Made by a program: the position numbers and the translations under genes. Below the pieces are notes generated by a model. The model was not told where the DNA came from, searched no databases, and saw only the letters and a program-made list of their open reading frames with translations. 64,000 nucleotides of DNA, taken from NCBI RefSeq assembly GCF_018224925.1, contig NZ_JAGTUF010000001.1:558001-622000 (forward strand), in the 5' to 3' direction. The DNA comes from Magnetospirillum sulfuroxidans (lineage in GTDB: Bacteria; Pseudomonadota; Alphaproteobacteria; Rhodospirillales; Magnetospirillaceae). Numbering within the stretch: the stretch's first letter is position 1; every line of letters begins with the position of its first letter. Shown here one piece after another: positions 45,693 to 54,834 of the stretch.

Positions 45693-46364
45693 ATGGCGAT
45701 CATGAATGCTGAATTCGCCACCACCTTCCCGCAATTCACCCGGCTGGATCCCGAATCGGCCCAGATTCTCACGGCTGCGGCCCGCGTCGTCACCTTGCCG
45801 GCCGGTACCGCCATTTTTCACGACGGCAGTGCCTGCGCCAATTACGTGCTGGTCATCGACGGTTCGGTCCGGGTGCAAAAAGTCGCCGAAAACGGCCGCG
45901 AAATCGTGCTGTACCGGGTGGAAAGCGGGCAATCATGCGTGCTGACCACCAATTGCCTGATTTCCCACGGCGATTATGCCGCCGAAGGCATCGCCGAGAC
46001 CAATGTCAAGGCGCTGATCCTGCCGGCCATGGCCTTTCGCACCTTATTGGCCCGATCCGAGCAATTCCGCGATTTCGTCTTTTCCGCCTATGCCGCCCGC
46101 ATCTCCGACCTGTTGCTGCTGATTGAGGAAGTCGCCTTTGGCCGCATCGACGTGCGCTTGGCGGCATGGCTGCTGCATCATAGCGCCGGCGACGGCAACA
46201 TAAAATCCACCCACCAGGACCTCGCCACCGAATTAGGCACGGCCCGCGAAGTCATCAGCCGCCAGCTCAAGGAATTCGAGCGGCGGCATTGGGTTACCCT
46301 GCATCGCGGCCGGGTCGAGGTGATTAATCGCGATGGGCTGGGGTCTTTGCGCGATTCTGTGTGA
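45693..46364 (+). CDS. Crp/Fnr-family transcription regulator
   Basis: 223 residues: cyclic-nucleotide-binding-like beta roll (about 20-125), long dimer helix, and a C-terminal winged helix-turn-helix with the recognition helix in LGTAREVISRQLKEFERR. The FNR-type iron-sulfur Cys cluster is absent. Its body resembles Crp/Fnr members that respond to sulfur or redox state in alphaproteobacteria. It lies 78 bases before a DUF2892 gene, its likely target. An ATG at 45702 is an alternative start; neither has a strong ribosome site. Confidence 0.9.
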   Translation: MAIMNAEFATTFPQFTRLDPESAQILTAAARVVTLPAGTAIFHDGSACANYVLVIDGSVRVQKVAENGREIVLYRVESGQSCVLTTNCLISHGDYAAEGIAETNVKALILPAMAFRTLLARSEQFRDFVFSAYAARISDLLLLIEEVAFGRIDVRLAAWLLHHSAGDGNIKSTHQDLATELGTAREVISRQLKEFERRHWVTLHRGRVEVINRDGLGSLRDSV

Positions 46365-46442
46365 CCTAGTCACCGAATGATAGGCGGAACAGGGCTATAA
46401 CCCCACCATCAATTGGTTTTGCCCTTTCGGAGTCTTCGACCC

Positions 46443-46631
46443 ATGAACAAGAATGTTGGCGGTATTGACCGCATCCTGCGCATCGTCGTCGGTCTGGTCC
46501 TGATCGCCTTGGCCGTGACCGGCACTGTCGGCGTCTGGGGCTATATCGGCGTGGTGCCGCTGCTGACCGGCCTGATCGGCTGGTGCCCGGCCTATCTGCC
46601 GTTGGGGATCAAGACCTGCAAAACCCCGTGA
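46443..46631 (+). CDS. DUF2892 small membrane protein
   Basis: 62 residues from the ATG at 46443. Two hydrophobic helices (ILRIVVGLVLIALAVTGTVG and a second after GVW), ending in CPAYLPLGIKTCK. This is the membrane module also found fused to rhodanese in YgaP, and members are linked to sulfur or thiol chemistry. Follows the Crp/Fnr gene and precedes a strong terminator. Confidence 0.88.
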   Translation: MNKNVGGIDRILRIVVGLVLIALAVTGTVGVWGYIGVVPLLTGLIGWCPAYLPLGIKTCKTP

Positions 46632-46664
46632 CAACCGCTTTGTAAACGACGGTTTACAGTCGGG

Positions 46665-46700
46665 AAACCCGCTGAAAGCTTGGCTTTCAGCGGGTTTTTT
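46665..46700. terminator. Strong bidirectional terminator
   Basis: Fifteen-base perfect stem, AAACCCGCTGAAAGC (46665-46679) with GCTTTCAGCGGGTTT (46683-46697), three-base loop, and a T-run on the plus strand. It lies between the DUF2892 gene (plus) and the end of putA (minus) and can serve both; the minus-strand T-run is short. Confidence 0.9.
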
Positions 46701-49621
46701 CATTTCCGCCGACACAACAGATCCACATTGCCGCCCCGTGCCGTGACATTGATGCTGGTAACTATTTCTGTTGCGTAACGAAGCAGGGTGAAAGGTCCGC
46801 CGGATTTCGGCCCAGTTCCCGAAAGTCCCATTCCACCGAACGGCTGACATCCAACCATAGCGCCTGTCATCCCTCGGTTGACATATATGTTGCCGATTCG
46901 AGCCTCTTTGCCAATTTGTTGGCATAGCGTATCGATACGCGAATGAATCCCCAGCGTCAGCCCGTGGCCATTTTGACGCAGCCACGTCAGAACCAGGGGT
47001 AATTGATCGCGCCGCCAGCGCCGAACCTGTAACAAGGGACCAAAGGATTCATGCGTCGGCAGATGATCCCACCCGACCTCATAGGCGGTGGGGGCCATGA
47101 AAACGCCCGTTTCCGGCACCGCCCCAGTGAACAGCATACGACCGTGGCTGGCCAGGGCGCGCTGATCGGCTTGCAAGCGGGCCAATGCCGCGGCGTCAAT
47201 CAACGGTCCCATGTCGGTGGCCGGGTCCAAGGGATCGCCCAACCGCATTTGCCCGGCCATGCCGGCCACCAGATCCAAGACGCTGTCGGCGATTTCTTCT
47301 TGCACGAACAAAAGACGTAAGGCCGAACAGCGTTGCCCGGCCGCGCCGAAGGCCGAGGCGACGATATCGGCCGCCGCCTGTTCGGGCAAAGCCGATGAAT
47401 CGACGATCATGGCGTTGACGCCGCCGGTTTCGGCGATCAACGGCACCAGCGGCCCCTGCCCCTGGGCCAAAATGGCGGCGATCCGGCGGGCGGTGGCATG
47501 CGAACCGGTGAAAGCGATCCCAGCTATTCCCGGTTGTCCGACCAGGTCGGCGCCAAGATCGGCACCGCCAAGGACCACGGCCAACACCGCCGGGGGCACC
47601 CCGGCCCGGTGCAACAAGGCAGTGGCGGCAATCGCCATCCTTGGCGTTTGCGGCGCCGGCTTGGCCACCACGGTGTTGCCGGCGGCCAAGGCGGCGGCCA
47701 CTTGGCCGATGAAAATGGCCAAGGGAAAATTCCACGGCGAAATGCAGACAAATACCCCCCGCCCTCGGATCTCCAGCTGATTGGCTTCGCCGGTGACAGC
47801 GGGCAGAACCAGCGCATGGACACATAACCGGCGGGCTTCGGCGGCGTAATAGCGCAGAAAATCAACGGCTTCGCGGATTTCGGCGATGGCGTCGACCCAA
47901 ATCTTGCCGGCTTCGACGATGGCCAGATGCAGGAAGGGTTCGGGCTCGGCTTCCAAGAGATCGGCGGCGCATTCAAGCATATCCGCCCGTCTTGCCCCGC
48001 CCAAGCCATCCCAGCCGGCGAATGCGTCAATAGCTTGGTTGACAATATCCTGCGGGTCGCCCGCCGGAATTTCCACATCACCGCAAGAAAGCCCCGCAAG
48101 CCTTTGCTGCATATGGGATATTGTTTCGCCATCGCAAAGATCGCGGCCAAGCGACAAACGACGTTGCGGCGAAAAGATCATCACCGGCGGCGCCAGCCGG
48201 CTTTCGTCAACCGGCGCATTGACAACATCTTCCGGAGCCACCCGCGGATCAGCCGCCAGATGGACGAACGAGCTGTTGGCGCCGTTTTCCAACAATCGCC
48301 GCACCAGATAAGGCAACAGATGACAATGGCGGCCGACCGGGGCATAGACCCGACACGATCGTCGGTCCAACATGGGCCGGTAAACCGCCTCGCCCATGCC
48401 GTGCAGGCGCTGAAACTCCCAATCCTGGCGCTCTCCGGCCAAGACGTCGATGGCGGCGATGGTCGCGGCGTTGTGGCTGGCAAAGGCGGATTGGATCAGA
48501 TTTGGCGCCGCCAGCATGGCCTGGGCACAGGCCAGATAAGACAGATCGGTGGCCGCCTTGGTGGTGAACACCGGGTAATGGGGCAATCCACGCTCCTGTG
48601 CCCGCTTGATCTCGCTGTCCCAATAAGCCCCTTTGACCAACCGCACGCTCAGCCGGCAGTGAAAGTGCCGGGCCGCCGCCGCCGCCCAGTCGATCACCCC
48701 GATGGCCCGCTTCTGATAGGCCTGAACCGCCACCCCCAAGCCATTCCAGCCAGCCAGGCCCGGCGCGGCCAGCACCGCTTCCACAACGTCGAGGGATAAA
48801 TCCAACCGATCAGCCTCTTCGGCATCAATTGTCAACCCAATGTCAACCGCCTGGGCCGCACGGCACAAATCCACTACAACCGGCACCAGCTCGGCCATTA
48901 CCCGTTGTTTCTGCAAGGGATGATAGCGCGGATGCAAGGCCGACAGCTTGACCGACACCCCCGGACCACTCAGCGGCCCCTGCCCCGGCGAAGCCGCGCC
49001 AATGGCGGCGATGGCCGCGTGATAGGAAGCCCGATAGGATTCGGCTTGGCCGGCGGTGCGGGCCTCTTCCCCCAGCATGTCGAAAGAATGACGAAATCCG
49101 GCCTGATCGGCGGCGGCGGCACGCCGCAAGGCGGCCGCGATAGTTTCGCCCATGACGAAAATACCGCCCAGACGGCCCATGCCAAATTCAAGCGCCTGCC
49201 TGATCGGCCATTGCGCCAAATCCAGGCCAACGCCACGCCGCGCCAATGTCAATGCGATACTTGACAAATTGACCACTGCCGAGTCGGAATGGCCGCGATG
49301 CCCATCCCACTGCCCGCGCTCCAAGGTGTCGGCGATCATTGCATCCTTGGTCGCGGCGTCGGGGATGCGCAACAGCGCCTCGGCCAAGCCCATCAAGGCC
49401 TGACCGTCGGCGCTGGACAGGCTGTATTCCAGCAAGAACGCTTCGATTTCACTGGGACCATGCGCCCGCGCCGCCGCGATCAAGGCCAAGGCCTTACCAT
49501 GCATGGCCTGCCGCATTTTGCGCGGCCATTGGCAAGGACGCCGCAGATATTCAAGGCATTCCGCCTCGTCCATGCGGTGCAACAGGCGAATATGGGCGCG
49601 GCACTCGGCAAGACTGGCCAT
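46700..49621 (-). CDS. putA: Bifunctional proline dehydrogenase / L-glutamate gamma-semialdehyde dehydrogenase PutA
   Basis: 973 residues, a short PutA without an N-terminal DNA-binding domain. The proline dehydrogenase barrel occupies about 30-460 (SVKLSALHPRYHPL, FHCRLSVRLVKGAYWD, FVHLAADPRVAPE), the aldehyde dehydrogenase about 500-950, with catalytic Glu in IAETGGVNAMIVDSSAL near 732 and Cys in GAAGQRCSALR near 765. Oxidises proline to glutamate with FAD and NAD. The last 280 bases of the gene look less GC-rich than the rest. Monocistronic as far as can be seen. Confidence 0.95.
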   Translation of the reverse strand: MASLAECRAHIRLLHRMDEAECLEYLRRPCQWPRKMRQAMHGKALALIAAARAHGPSEIEAFLLEYSLSSADGQALMGLAEALLRIPDAATKDAMIADTLERGQWDGHRGHSDSAVVNLSSIALTLARRGVGLDLAQWPIRQALEFGMGRLGGIFVMGETIAAALRRAAAADQAGFRHSFDMLGEEARTAGQAESYRASYHAAIAAIGAASPGQGPLSGPGVSVKLSALHPRYHPLQKQRVMAELVPVVVDLCRAAQAVDIGLTIDAEEADRLDLSLDVVEAVLAAPGLAGWNGLGVAVQAYQKRAIGVIDWAAAAARHFHCRLSVRLVKGAYWDSEIKRAQERGLPHYPVFTTKAATDLSYLACAQAMLAAPNLIQSAFASHNAATIAAIDVLAGERQDWEFQRLHGMGEAVYRPMLDRRSCRVYAPVGRHCHLLPYLVRRLLENGANSSFVHLAADPRVAPEDVVNAPVDESRLAPPVMIFSPQRRLSLGRDLCDGETISHMQQRLAGLSCGDVEIPAGDPQDIVNQAIDAFAGWDGLGGARRADMLECAADLLEAEPEPFLHLAIVEAGKIWVDAIAEIREAVDFLRYYAAEARRLCVHALVLPAVTGEANQLEIRGRGVFVCISPWNFPLAIFIGQVAAALAAGNTVVAKPAPQTPRMAIAATALLHRAGVPPAVLAVVLGGADLGADLVGQPGIAGIAFTGSHATARRIAAILAQGQGPLVPLIAETGGVNAMIVDSSALPEQAAADIVASAFGAAGQRCSALRLLFVQEEIADSVLDLVAGMAGQMRLGDPLDPATDMGPLIDAAALARLQADQRALASHGRMLFTGAVPETGVFMAPTAYEVGWDHLPTHESFGPLLQVRRWRRDQLPLVLTWLRQNGHGLTLGIHSRIDTLCQQIGKEARIGNIYVNRGMTGAMVGCQPFGGMGLSGTGPKSGGPFTLLRYATEIVTSINVTARGGNVDLLCRRK

Positions 49622-49688
49622 GGGCTTTCCCCTGGAGCGATTACCCCATGGAAATCATGTGAGAGGGCCGCGGCGTTCCGGCAAGGGG

Positions 49689-50522
49689 TCAGAAACGTCC
49701 GAGCAGGGCGGCCATGGCCAAGCGAATGGGCATGGGTTGCGGGCGAAACGAACGGGAATCGAAAACATCGCCGCCCAAGGCCCGCATCCGCCGGCCATAA
49801 GCCGCCGCCAACACCGCCGGCAGCAAGGCGGCAATCGCCGCCCGTGGCGCCTTGTGCCGGCGGGCTTGGACTAGTTGCTGCTGGACCACGCTCAGCAAGT
49901 TCATCACCACGGCGGGCAAGGCCGCTTTGTCGGCCTTGGCCGCCGCGACCATCTCGGGCTCCAGCCCGGCGGCGCGCAGCGCCTCGACCGGCAAGGTCAT
50001 CCAGCCTTGCGCCAGATGAAAGGGTAAGGAACGCAACAGCCCGGTCAACGCCCAAACGGTGCCGACCGGCTGCGCCGCCGCCGCCTCGTGCCCCAGCACC
50101 AGGGCGGCCAAATGGGTCAAGGCCCCCGAAGTGTCTTGGCCGTAAGCGTGCCAATCGGCGATGCTGGCAAAAGGAACGGCGTCGAAATCGCGTTCACGCC
50201 CCTCCAGCAGCCGGTGAAAATGCGTCAATGGCAGTTGACGCGATTCGATCAGTCTCAGCAATTTACCGCCGACCGGATGGCGCAACGCCTCTTCCCGCCG
50301 CGTCCCTTCGACCACATCGCGCCACCATTGCAGACGGATCATCCCGGCCAGCGGCTCACGCACCTGCGCCCGGATCTGGCTAAGCTCCAGGTTAAAGGCG
50401 TACAGCACCCACAAATCGGCCCGCCGTTCGGGCGGCGCGAACATGGCGGTAACGAAACGATCGTGGTCGTGACGGCGCAGGCTTTCGCCCAAGGCGGAAA
50501 GATCAGCAAGATCATCAAGCAA
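49689..50522 (-). CDS. NDUFAF6-like squalene/phytoene-synthase-fold protein without catalytic Asp
   Basis: 277 residues of the squalene/phytoene synthase fold. Where true synthases have the first Asp-rich motif (DDxxD), this reads YAFNLELSQIR; where the second is expected, it reads RSLPFHLAQGW. It therefore cannot bind prenyl diphosphate-magnesium in the normal way. It resembles the NDUFAF6 group, which in mitochondria helps assemble complex I. The start is uncertain: TTG at 50522 has AGGGA upstream; no in-frame ATG or GTG fits without overlapping hpnC. Divergent from hpnCDE. Confidence 0.75.
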   Translation of the reverse strand: MLDDLADLSALGESLRRHDHDRFVTAMFAPPERRADLWVLYAFNLELSQIRAQVREPLAGMIRLQWWRDVVEGTRREEALRHPVGGKLLRLIESRQLPLTHFHRLLEGRERDFDAVPFASIADWHAYGQDTSGALTHLAALVLGHEAAAAQPVGTVWALTGLLRSLPFHLAQGWMTLPVEALRAAGLEPEMVAAAKADKAALPAVVMNLLSVVQQQLVQARRHKAPRAAIAALLPAVLAAAYGRRMRALGGDVFDSRSFRPQPMPIRLAMAALLGRF

Positions 50523-50560
50523 AGCGGAATTTCCCTGTGGGGCAACGATGGATTGCCATA

Positions 50561-50566
50561 TATAAT
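50561..50566 (+). promoter_or_regulatory. Candidate -10 element for hpnC-hpnD-hpnE
   Basis: TATAAT lies 35 bases before the hpnC ATG in the 78-base gap between two divergent genes. No good -35 hexamer stands 16-18 bases upstream, so the promoter may need an activator. Confidence 0.35.
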
Positions 50567-50600
50567 CCTTCTCTGTCGCAACACCAATGGGAGGACGCCC

Positions 50601-51449
50601 ATGGCCCGAGCCGTCGCCGTTCCCCTGCCCGCTTCGGCCGGCAAGCATGCGGGGGACGAGAATTTTCCCGTCGCCTCGTTGCTTCTCAGCCCCACCTTGC
50701 GCCCCCAGGTGTTGGCGTTTTATCGCTTTGCCCGCGCCGCCGACGATATCGCCGACAATCCCGCCCTGGATGGCGAGGACAAGTTGATGCAGCTTGATGA
50801 TTTCGACCGTGGCCTGGGGGGATTGTCGGGGGCGCAACCGGCCTTGGATCTGCACGCGGCTTTAGGCGGCAATTCCCGTCTGCTCGGCCATGCCGCCACC
50901 TTGCTGCATGCCTTTCGCCGTGACGCCATGGTCAATCATTGCCGGTCATGGTCCGATTTGATGGCCTATTGCGCGTGTTCAGCCGCTCCGGTCGGGCGCT
51001 TTTTGCTGGATTTGCACCATCAGCCGGTGAATTTGCACGCACGCGCCGACTGCCTGTGCTGCGCTTTGCAAATTCTCAATCACCTGCAAGATTGCGGTGA
51101 CGATTATCGCACGCTTGACCGGGTCTATCTGCCGGCCGATTGGCTGGCCGCCAGCGGTTTTCCGCTGTCCCAGCTGGCACAGGACAAGGGCGGCGCCGCC
51201 TTGCGCCATGTCATCGACCTGATGCTTGATCGGGTCGAGATGCTGATCGACCAGGCCGCCGGTCTGCCGGCGGCGATGACTGATCGCCGCCTGGCCATGG
51301 AAACCGCGGTGACGATCGAGGTCGCCCAACGCCTTGCCGCCCTGCTGCGGCGCCACGACCCCCTGACCAGACGGGTGCGCTTATCCCCCCTGGCCTATGC
51401 CGGCGCGCTGGTCCGGGGCGTCATCAAGGGATTGCGGCCGACGGCATGA
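50601..51449 (+). CDS. hpnC: Hydroxysqualene synthase HpnC
   Basis: 282 residues, squalene synthase fold. With HpnD and HpnE it makes squalene for hopanoids: HpnD forms presqualene diphosphate, HpnC turns it into hydroxysqualene, HpnE reduces it. The first Asp motif is in FARAADDIADNP, the second in LQILNHLQDCGDD, and RVYLP follows. ATG 50601 has GGGAGGA upstream. Overlaps hpnD by ATGA. Confidence 0.95.
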   Translation: MARAVAVPLPASAGKHAGDENFPVASLLLSPTLRPQVLAFYRFARAADDIADNPALDGEDKLMQLDDFDRGLGGLSGAQPALDLHAALGGNSRLLGHAATLLHAFRRDAMVNHCRSWSDLMAYCACSAAPVGRFLLDLHHQPVNLHARADCLCCALQILNHLQDCGDDYRTLDRVYLPADWLAASGFPLSQLAQDKGGAALRHVIDLMLDRVEMLIDQAAGLPAAMTDRRLAMETAVTIEVAQRLAALLRRHDPLTRRVRLSPLAYAGALVRGVIKGLRPTA

Positions 51450-52243
51450 CCTCTCGATCCTCGTTTTATTGGCCCATGCGGTTGCTGCCCCAGGCCAAGC
51501 GTCAAGCCATGTTCGCCCTGTACGGCTTTTGCCGGGCCGCCGACGATATCAGCGATGGCGCCGATGACATTGCCGTCAAGCAGGCCAAGCTGACCACCTT
51601 GCGCGCCGCCTTGGCCGCCTGGAGCCAAACCGGGATCGCCCTGCATCCGGCCGTTGCCGCCCTGGCTCCGTTCATCCGACGCTTCGACCTGCCCGTCAGC
51701 GAATTAGAGCTGTTGCTGGACGGCATGGAAACCGATGTCAATGCGCCATTGACGGCTCCGGCGCGGCGGGAATTACGCCTGTATTGCCGCCAAGTCGCCG
51801 GCACCGTCGGCATTTTGGCCATCCACATCATGGGCCGCCCCGATGCCGGAACCTTTGCCTTGGCCTTGGCCGAAGCCCTGCAATTGACCAATATCTTGCG
51901 CGACGTTGCCGAGGATGCGCGCCACGGCCGCCTTTATCTGCCGCACGAAGACCTGCATCAGGCCGGGATCATCACCCCAAGCCCGCGCGCCGTGCTGACC
52001 CATCCGGCATTGCCCCGGGCCTGTATGATCTTGCACCAGGCGGCCGAGGAAAAATTCACCGAAGCGCAAGCCGAATTGGCCCGCGTCGGCCGGCGGAACT
52101 TGTGGCCGGCGGTGGCGATGATGGCCATCTATCACGCCTTGCTGCTGCGCCTGCCCCGCCGCGACTGGACGACGCCGCCGCCCCGCCTGGGGCATTGGCA
52201 TCGATTGTGGATCGCAGTTGGGGCGGCCATTCGCTTGGCATGA
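51446..52243 (+). CDS. hpnD: Presqualene diphosphate synthase HpnD
   Basis: 265 residues. Joins two farnesyl diphosphates into presqualene diphosphate. Both Asp motifs are intact: CRAADDISDGADD and LTNILRDVAEDARHGRLYLP. The opening SFYWPMRLLPQAKRQAMFA is typical of the family. Overlaps hpnC and hpnE by four bases each, which suggests a fixed ratio of the three enzymes. Confidence 0.95.
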   Translation: MTSRSSFYWPMRLLPQAKRQAMFALYGFCRAADDISDGADDIAVKQAKLTTLRAALAAWSQTGIALHPAVAALAPFIRRFDLPVSELELLLDGMETDVNAPLTAPARRELRLYCRQVAGTVGILAIHIMGRPDAGTFALALAEALQLTNILRDVAEDARHGRLYLPHEDLHQAGIITPSPRAVLTHPALPRACMILHQAAEEKFTEAQAELARVGRRNLWPAVAMMAIYHALLLRLPRRDWTTPPPRLGHWHRLWIAVGAAIRLA

Positions 52244-53415
52244 CCGCAATCTTGCACATCGTCGGCGCCGGATTGTCCGGGCTGGCCACCGCCGTCGCCG
52301 CCAGCCAAACCGGCCACAAAGTCCGGCTGTACGAAGCCGCCGGCCATGCCGGTGGCCGCTGTCGGTCCTTCCATGATCCGGTTCTCGATCGGGTCATCGA
52401 CAACGGCGCGCACCTTGTCTTGGGCGTCAACCGCAATGCCTTGGCCTTTGCCACCGCCATCGGCGGCATCCAGGCGATGGACGCCCTGCCCGCCCACATC
52501 GCCTTTGCCCATCTGCGCCAGGGCTGGCGCCGCACGGTGACCCCCCGGCATATGCCCGTCAGTCTGGCCGAAGCCTTGCGCGCCTGCCGACCATGGATCG
52601 GCCAAAGCGTGACCGTGGCCGAACATCTGGGCCACCGCCAAGGCTTCGCCGATTTCTGGCAACCGCTTTGCTTGGCCATCTTGAACACCGCCCCGCAACA
52701 CGCCTCGGCCCAATTGTTCGCACGGGTGTTGCGCACGATCTTGCTGGCCGGCAAGGATGGATTGCGGGGCTATGCCTTTCCCCACGGCCTCAGCGCCGCC
52801 TTGATCGATCCGGCCCTGGCCTTGTTGCGCCGAAACGGGGGGGAAATCCACTTTCACCACCGGCTGACCGCCATCAGTCAATCAAAGTTGACATTCACCC
52901 CCAATGACATCCCCTTGACCGCCGCCGATCGGGTGGTGCTGGCGCTGCCGGCATGGGTAGCGGCGGATTTCGTCCCCCAACAGATTCAGTTACCAACCGA
53001 AACAATCGCCAATGTTCATTACCGCTTGGCGTCGGCACCGGATATCCCCAGCCCCTTGGGCTTGCTTGGCGGTGTCGGGCAATGGCTGTTCGTGCGCGAC
53101 GATGTCGCCTCGGTGACCATCTCCGCCGCCATTGCCGCCCCCGATCCTGTCGCCCTATGGGCGGAAATCGCCCCGCTGCTGGGGCAAGAGCCCCCCATCC
53201 CCCCCCATCGGGTCGTGTGGGAAAAGCGCGCCACCTTGTCGCACCGCCCCCATGTCCTGAACCATCGCCCTGGTACGCTCAGTGGTCTTGAAGGGGTGTT
53301 TCTGGCCGGCGATTGGCTGGCCTCGCCATGGCCCTGCACCATTGAATCCGCCATTTCTTCTGGCCTGATGGCCGCGCGGGCGGCGTTGGGTCGCGACGAT
53401 CTCCGATTCTCGTGA
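52240..53415 (+). CDS. hpnE: Hydroxysqualene dehydroxylase HpnE
   Basis: 391 residues, FAD-dependent amine-oxidase-like fold. The dinucleotide motif is at the N-terminus (HIVGAGLSGLATAVAASQ, then GHAGGRCRSF), and the C-terminal FAD-contact element is in GVFLAGDWLASPWPCTIESA. Removes the hydroxyl from hydroxysqualene to give squalene. Last gene of the hpnCDE unit; the squalene-hopene cyclase gene is not in the window. Confidence 0.94.
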   Translation: MTAILHIVGAGLSGLATAVAASQTGHKVRLYEAAGHAGGRCRSFHDPVLDRVIDNGAHLVLGVNRNALAFATAIGGIQAMDALPAHIAFAHLRQGWRRTVTPRHMPVSLAEALRACRPWIGQSVTVAEHLGHRQGFADFWQPLCLAILNTAPQHASAQLFARVLRTILLAGKDGLRGYAFPHGLSAALIDPALALLRRNGGEIHFHHRLTAISQSKLTFTPNDIPLTAADRVVLALPAWVAADFVPQQIQLPTETIANVHYRLASAPDIPSPLGLLGGVGQWLFVRDDVASVTISAAIAAPDPVALWAEIAPLLGQEPPIPPHRVVWEKRATLSHRPHVLNHRPGTLSGLEGVFLAGDWLASPWPCTIESAISSGLMAARAALGRDDLRFS

Positions 53416-53514
53416 TAGGATTTTGCCACTTCACATTCGCGCCGCGCCTCCCTATGTTGTGCGGCAGGTTTAGACATTTTCCAAACTATCCTTCAACACT
53501 ATGCATAAGAGGCA

Positions 53515-54114
53515 ATGATGGCTTTCGAGCTTCCCCCGCTTCCCTATGACAAGACCGCCCTTGAGCCGCATATCTCGGCCAACACGCTGGACTTCCATCA
53601 CGGCAAGCACCACAACGCCTATGTCACCAACCTGAACAATCTGGTCAAGGACACCGATCTGGCGACCAAGTCGCTGGAAGAAATCATCCTGATCGCCGCC
53701 AAGGATTTGCCGGCCAAGCAGGGTGTTTTCAACAACGCCGCCCAGGTTTGGAACCACACCTTCTTCTGGAATTGCCTGAAGCAGGGCGGCGGCGGCAAGC
53801 CGACCGGCACCGTTCTCGCCCGTATCGAGGCTGATTTCGGTTCCTACGAAAAGTTCGCCGAAGAATTCAAGAACGCCGCAATCACCCAGTTCGGTTCCGG
53901 CTGGGCCTGGCTGGTCGAAGAAAACGGCACGTTGAAGATCACCAAGACCGCCAATGCCGATCTGCCCCTGGCCCACGGCCAAAAGGCGCTGCTGACGGTG
54001 GATGTGTGGGAACACGCCTATTATCTGGACTTCCAGAACCGCCGCCCCGACTTCGTCCAGACCGTTTTGGACAAGCTGGTGAATTGGGATTTCGTCGCCG
54101 CCAACCTGGGTTAA
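53515..54114 (+). CDS. sodB: Iron superoxide dismutase
   Basis: 199 residues. Turns superoxide into oxygen and hydrogen peroxide. Metal ligands: His in [17 protein letters not shown], His in [11 protein letters not shown], and Asp/His in [11 protein letters not shown]. Residue pattern ([17 protein letters not shown]) fits the Fe type; metal preference cannot be fully settled from sequence. No signal peptide, so cytoplasmic. Starts at one of two tandem ATGs (53515 or 53518) after AAGAGG. Confidence 0.96.
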   Translation: MMAFELPPLPYDKTALEPHISANTLDFHHGKHHNAYVTNLNNLVKDTDLATKSLEEIILIAAKDLPAKQGVFNNAAQVWNHTFFWNCLKQGGGGKPTGTVLARIEADFGSYEKFAEEFKNAAITQFGSGWAWLVEENGTLKITKTANADLPLAHGQKALLTVDVWEHAYYLDFQNRRPDFVQTVLDKLVNWDFVAANLG

Positions 54115-54138
54115 ACCCCAAGTTTGATGCGACCGCGA

Positions 54139-54168
54139 AACGGCCCTTCCCTTTCGGGAGGGGCCGTT
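54139..54168 (+). terminator. Terminator hairpin behind sodB
   Basis: Thirteen-base stem with one G-T wobble, AACGGCCCTTCCC (54139-54151) with GGGAGGGGCCGTT (54156-54168), and a TTTC loop. The following bases are T-poor (CCATATTT). Confidence 0.75.
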
Positions 54169-54234
54169 CCATATTTCCGCCACGTTCCATGGCGATCATC
54201 GCCAGTCGGACTCACTTTCCTAGGGGACATGAAC

Positions 54235-54762
54235 ATGCGTCGTCTCGCTGTTTCTTTCACCGCTCTGACCGCTCTTTTGGCCGTCGCTGCTTGCTCTGAC
54301 ACCGCGCAGCAGACCGGCGGCGCCACCGGTTCGGGCTCTAATGTCGGCTCCAACACCGCGCAGCGCCCCACCGGCAGCGTCATGAGCGAGGCCGAGCGCC
54401 TGGCCCAGATGCAGCGCGAATTCCAGACCTCGGTCGGCGACCGCGTCTATTACGGCACCGACAGCCACGCGCTGAACGCCGACGCCAAGGCCACCTTGGA
54501 CCGTCAGGCCGCCTTCTTGCGCCGCTATCCCGCCATCATGCTGCGCATCGAAGGTCATGCCGACGAACGCGGCACCCGCGAATACAACTTGGCGCTGGGC
54601 GACCGTCGCGCCCAGTCGGTCAAGGAATACCTGTTGGCTCAGGGCGTCGCCTCGGGTCGTCTGGCGACCTCGACCTTGGGTAAGGAACGCCCGGAAGCCA
54701 TCGGCTCGAACGAGCAGGCCTGGGCCCAGAACCGTCGCGCCGTCAGCGTCATCGCCCAATAA
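54235..54762 (+). CDS. pal: Peptidoglycan-associated lipoprotein Pal
   Basis: 175 residues. Lipoprotein signal with lipobox VAAC, Cys20, a Gly/Ser/Thr-rich linker, then an OmpA-like peptidoglycan-binding domain (about 75-175) with RIEGHADERGTREYNLALG and RAQSVKEYL. Part of the Tol-Pal envelope system. ATG 54235 suits the AGGGGA site better than ATG 54229. Terminators on both sides make it a single-gene unit; tolB and tolQRA are not adjacent, which is unusual. Confidence 0.95.
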   Translation: MRRLAVSFTALTALLAVAACSDTAQQTGGATGSGSNVGSNTAQRPTGSVMSEAERLAQMQREFQTSVGDRVYYGTDSHALNADAKATLDRQAAFLRRYPAIMLRIEGHADERGTREYNLALGDRRAQSVKEYLLAQGVASGRLATSTLGKERPEAIGSNEQAWAQNRRAVSVIAQ

Positions 54763-54780
54763 AGGCGGTCCGTTTGAAAG

Positions 54781-54813
54781 AAAAGCCCGGAACCATCGGC
54801 TCCGGGCTTTTTC
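54781..54813 (+). terminator. Intrinsic terminator behind pal
   Basis: Eleven-base perfect stem, AAAAGCCCGGA (54781-54791) with TCCGGGCTTTT (54801-54811), a nine-base loop and a T-run continuing TTC TTTT. Confidence 0.9.
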
Positions 54814-54834
54814 TTTTGTCATTCTGACGAAGAC

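Noticed and set aside
50088-50600. Long upstream extension of hpnC
   Set aside because: It overlaps the divergent NDUFAF6-like gene and gives a sequence unlike HpnC; the ATG at 50601 with GGGAGGA is clearly the start.
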